A stretch of DNA of 64,000 nucleotides from a virus: positions 1 to 64,000 of IMG/VR virus record IMGVR_UViG_3300032249_000542; one strand, written 5' to 3'. The number at the start of each line of letters is the position of its first letter. The first letter of the stretch is position 1. Position numbers and translations under genes: made by a program. Positions 62,919 to 64,000 of the stretch are shown one piece after another. The notes under the pieces are model-generated. The model ran no database searches, had not been told where the DNA came from, and was given only the letters and a program-made list of their open reading frames with translations.

Positions 62919-64000
62919 TGACTAGTTTAAAAATATCAAATTTAGTTCGCAATCAAGTTCCTGAATTTGTTCGTGAGCAACATCCTAAATTTGTTTCTTT
63001 CCTAGAAGCTTATTATGAGTTTTTGGAAACGCAACAAGGAACACAGAAAAATGATTTAATCAATCAGGCAAAGTCTTTACGATATTTGTCGGATGTTGAT
63101 TCTTCATTGGATACGTTTGAAAATAATTTCTATGAAAAGTTTGCATCTTTACTTCCTAGAGATGCTGCGGTACGTAAAGATATTCTTTTCAAAAATCTGA
63201 CAAATCTTTATTTGTCAAAAGGCAGTAGTTCATCATATAAACTTTTGTTTAGAATGTTGTTTGGTGAAGAACTTGAAATCATTGAACCAAAGAATGAAGT
63301 CCTTCGTGCATCTGCAAGCACGTGGTCAGTTGAAAATTCATTACGTGTAGACCCAGATACATTGTATTTACTACACAGCGGTAATGGAACTACTAAAACT
63401 TTTTTATTACCTAGTGCCTCATTTACAGTAAAATCTGTTTTAATTAATGGTGTTGAAACTACGGCGTATCTTGTAAATCAATATTCTAAAAGAATTATAT
63501 TCAATACCGCCCCTAGCAATGGTTCAACAATAAAGATTTTCTTTAATAATTTTGATTACTCTCTTTTAGTAAATCGTAAAATTGAAGGTAAGACTTCAAG
63601 AGCTTCCGGTATTACAGAACGATTTGCGGTCAGTCTTGTTTCAAATAGAAACATTGAGGATTTGTACATAAACTCAAAAACTGTTATAGGATCGTTTTCT
63701 AATGGTGAATTTTGTGTAACAGATATTATTGTAGACGGAAATTTATTAAACATAGAATTTTTAACATCTTCATCATTGCGTACTATTATTATTAATGAAG
63801 GTGGATCGAATTATTCAAACGGAGATTTGGTAATTGTATCTGGTGGTGGTGCAGATCAAGAAGCTGTCGCAGTTATTGAAGAAGTTTTTTCTGGCTTCAT
63901 TGATACGATTAGAGTAAATAAACCAGGAGCAGGATTTACAGTTGGTGGAATCATTGATGCAATAGACCCACCTCTTATCGTAAACGGTTCTATTGCAACG
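62918..64000 (+). CDS. gp7-like baseplate wedge/structural protein, cut by window end
   Basis: At least 361 aa, frame open to the end. SLKISNLVRNQVPEFVREQHPKFVSFLEAYYEFLE and DILFKNLTNLYLSKGSSSSYKLLFRMLFGEELEI are the opening of marine T4-type baseplate wedge proteins. Later SGGGADQEAVAVI and GGSNYSNGD repeat the gp6-like insert pattern. Overlaps the gp6 stop by one base. Confidence 0.75.
   Translation, partial: MTSLKISNLVRNQVPEFVREQHPKFVSFLEAYYEFLETQQGTQKNDLINQAKSLRYLSDVDSSLDTFENNFYEKFASLLPRDAAVRKDILFKNLTNLYLSKGSSSSYKLLFRMLFGEELEIIEPKNEVLRASASTWSVENSLRVDPDTLYLLHSGNGTTKTFLLPSASFTVKSVLINGVETTAYLVNQYSKRIIFNTAPSNGSTIKIFFNNFDYSLLVNRKIEGKTSRASGITERFAVSLVSNRNIEDLYINSKTVIGSFSNGEFCVTDIIVDGNLLNIEFLTSSSLRTIIINEGGSNYSNGDLVIVSGGGADQEAVAVIEEVFSGFIDTIRVNKPGAGFTVGGIIDAIDPPLIVNGSIAT

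Overview
The window is part of the genome of a T4-type myovirus (Tevenvirinae-like core, marine/freshwater branch). The calls rest on reading translated genes and RNA folds by eye. T4 core functions seen are gp61 primase, ThyX, NrdA/NrdB, RNase H, DsbA, gp33, gp59, gp32, gp26, gp4, gp48, gp53, gp27, gp5, PAAR tip, gp25, gp6 and a gp7-like start. The DNA is AT-rich, genes are tightly packed with many ATGA/TAATG overlaps, and there is no integrase, transposase or CRISPR array. Two features bear on the host. A circularly permuted two-piece tmRNA is known from alphaproteobacteria, one betaproteobacterial lineage and some cyanobacteria. A pqqA gene points to a PQQ-using host such as a methylotroph. 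The host itself is not proven.

Layout: 0-3.9 kb holds two LamG-type adhesins, a spanin pair, a GH19 endolysin and small membrane proteins. 3.9-10.6 kb is nucleotide metabolism (primase, thyX, nrdA, nrdB). 10.6-14.4 kb is accessory: two methyltransferases, an LpxH-like phosphoesterase next to a GT4 glycosyltransferase, a secreted nuclease and a GIY-YIG-like protein. 14.4-24.6 kb is a run of about 45 very small early genes behind a repeated promoter (TTGACA, 17 bp, TATAAT), several with an upstream GTTGTA/TACAAC palindrome. 24.6-28.9 kb is an RNA island: an attenuator-like leader, 24 tRNAs for 19 amino acids (no Asp), two related structured ncRNAs behind duplicated promoters, a ~375-nt structured region with an H-type pseudoknot, two long inter-tRNA stems, and pqqA at the end.

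28.9-34.6 kb has RNase H, a DUF6433-type protein, a GT2/GalE pair and ClpP. 34.6-41.5 kb is a second early cluster (SWIM, GP88-type, an LPP20/entericidin lipoprotein cassette, heme oxygenase). 41.5-43.4 kb has PhoH, a PD-(D/E)XK nuclease and the tmRNA. 43.4-48.9 kb carries peptidoglycan hydrolases and the replication/late-transcription set (DsbA, gp33, gp59, gp32). 48.9-53.9 kb (minus strand) is tape measure, gp26 with a probable -1 frameshift extension, a tail-tube-type protein and gp4. 53.9-64 kb (plus strand) is the baseplate.

Together the genes take over nucleotide supply and replication, recruit late transcription, rescue and re-supply translation (tRNAs, tmRNA), remodel the envelope and build the baseplate. 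The parts most likely to be new are the RNA island and pqqA.
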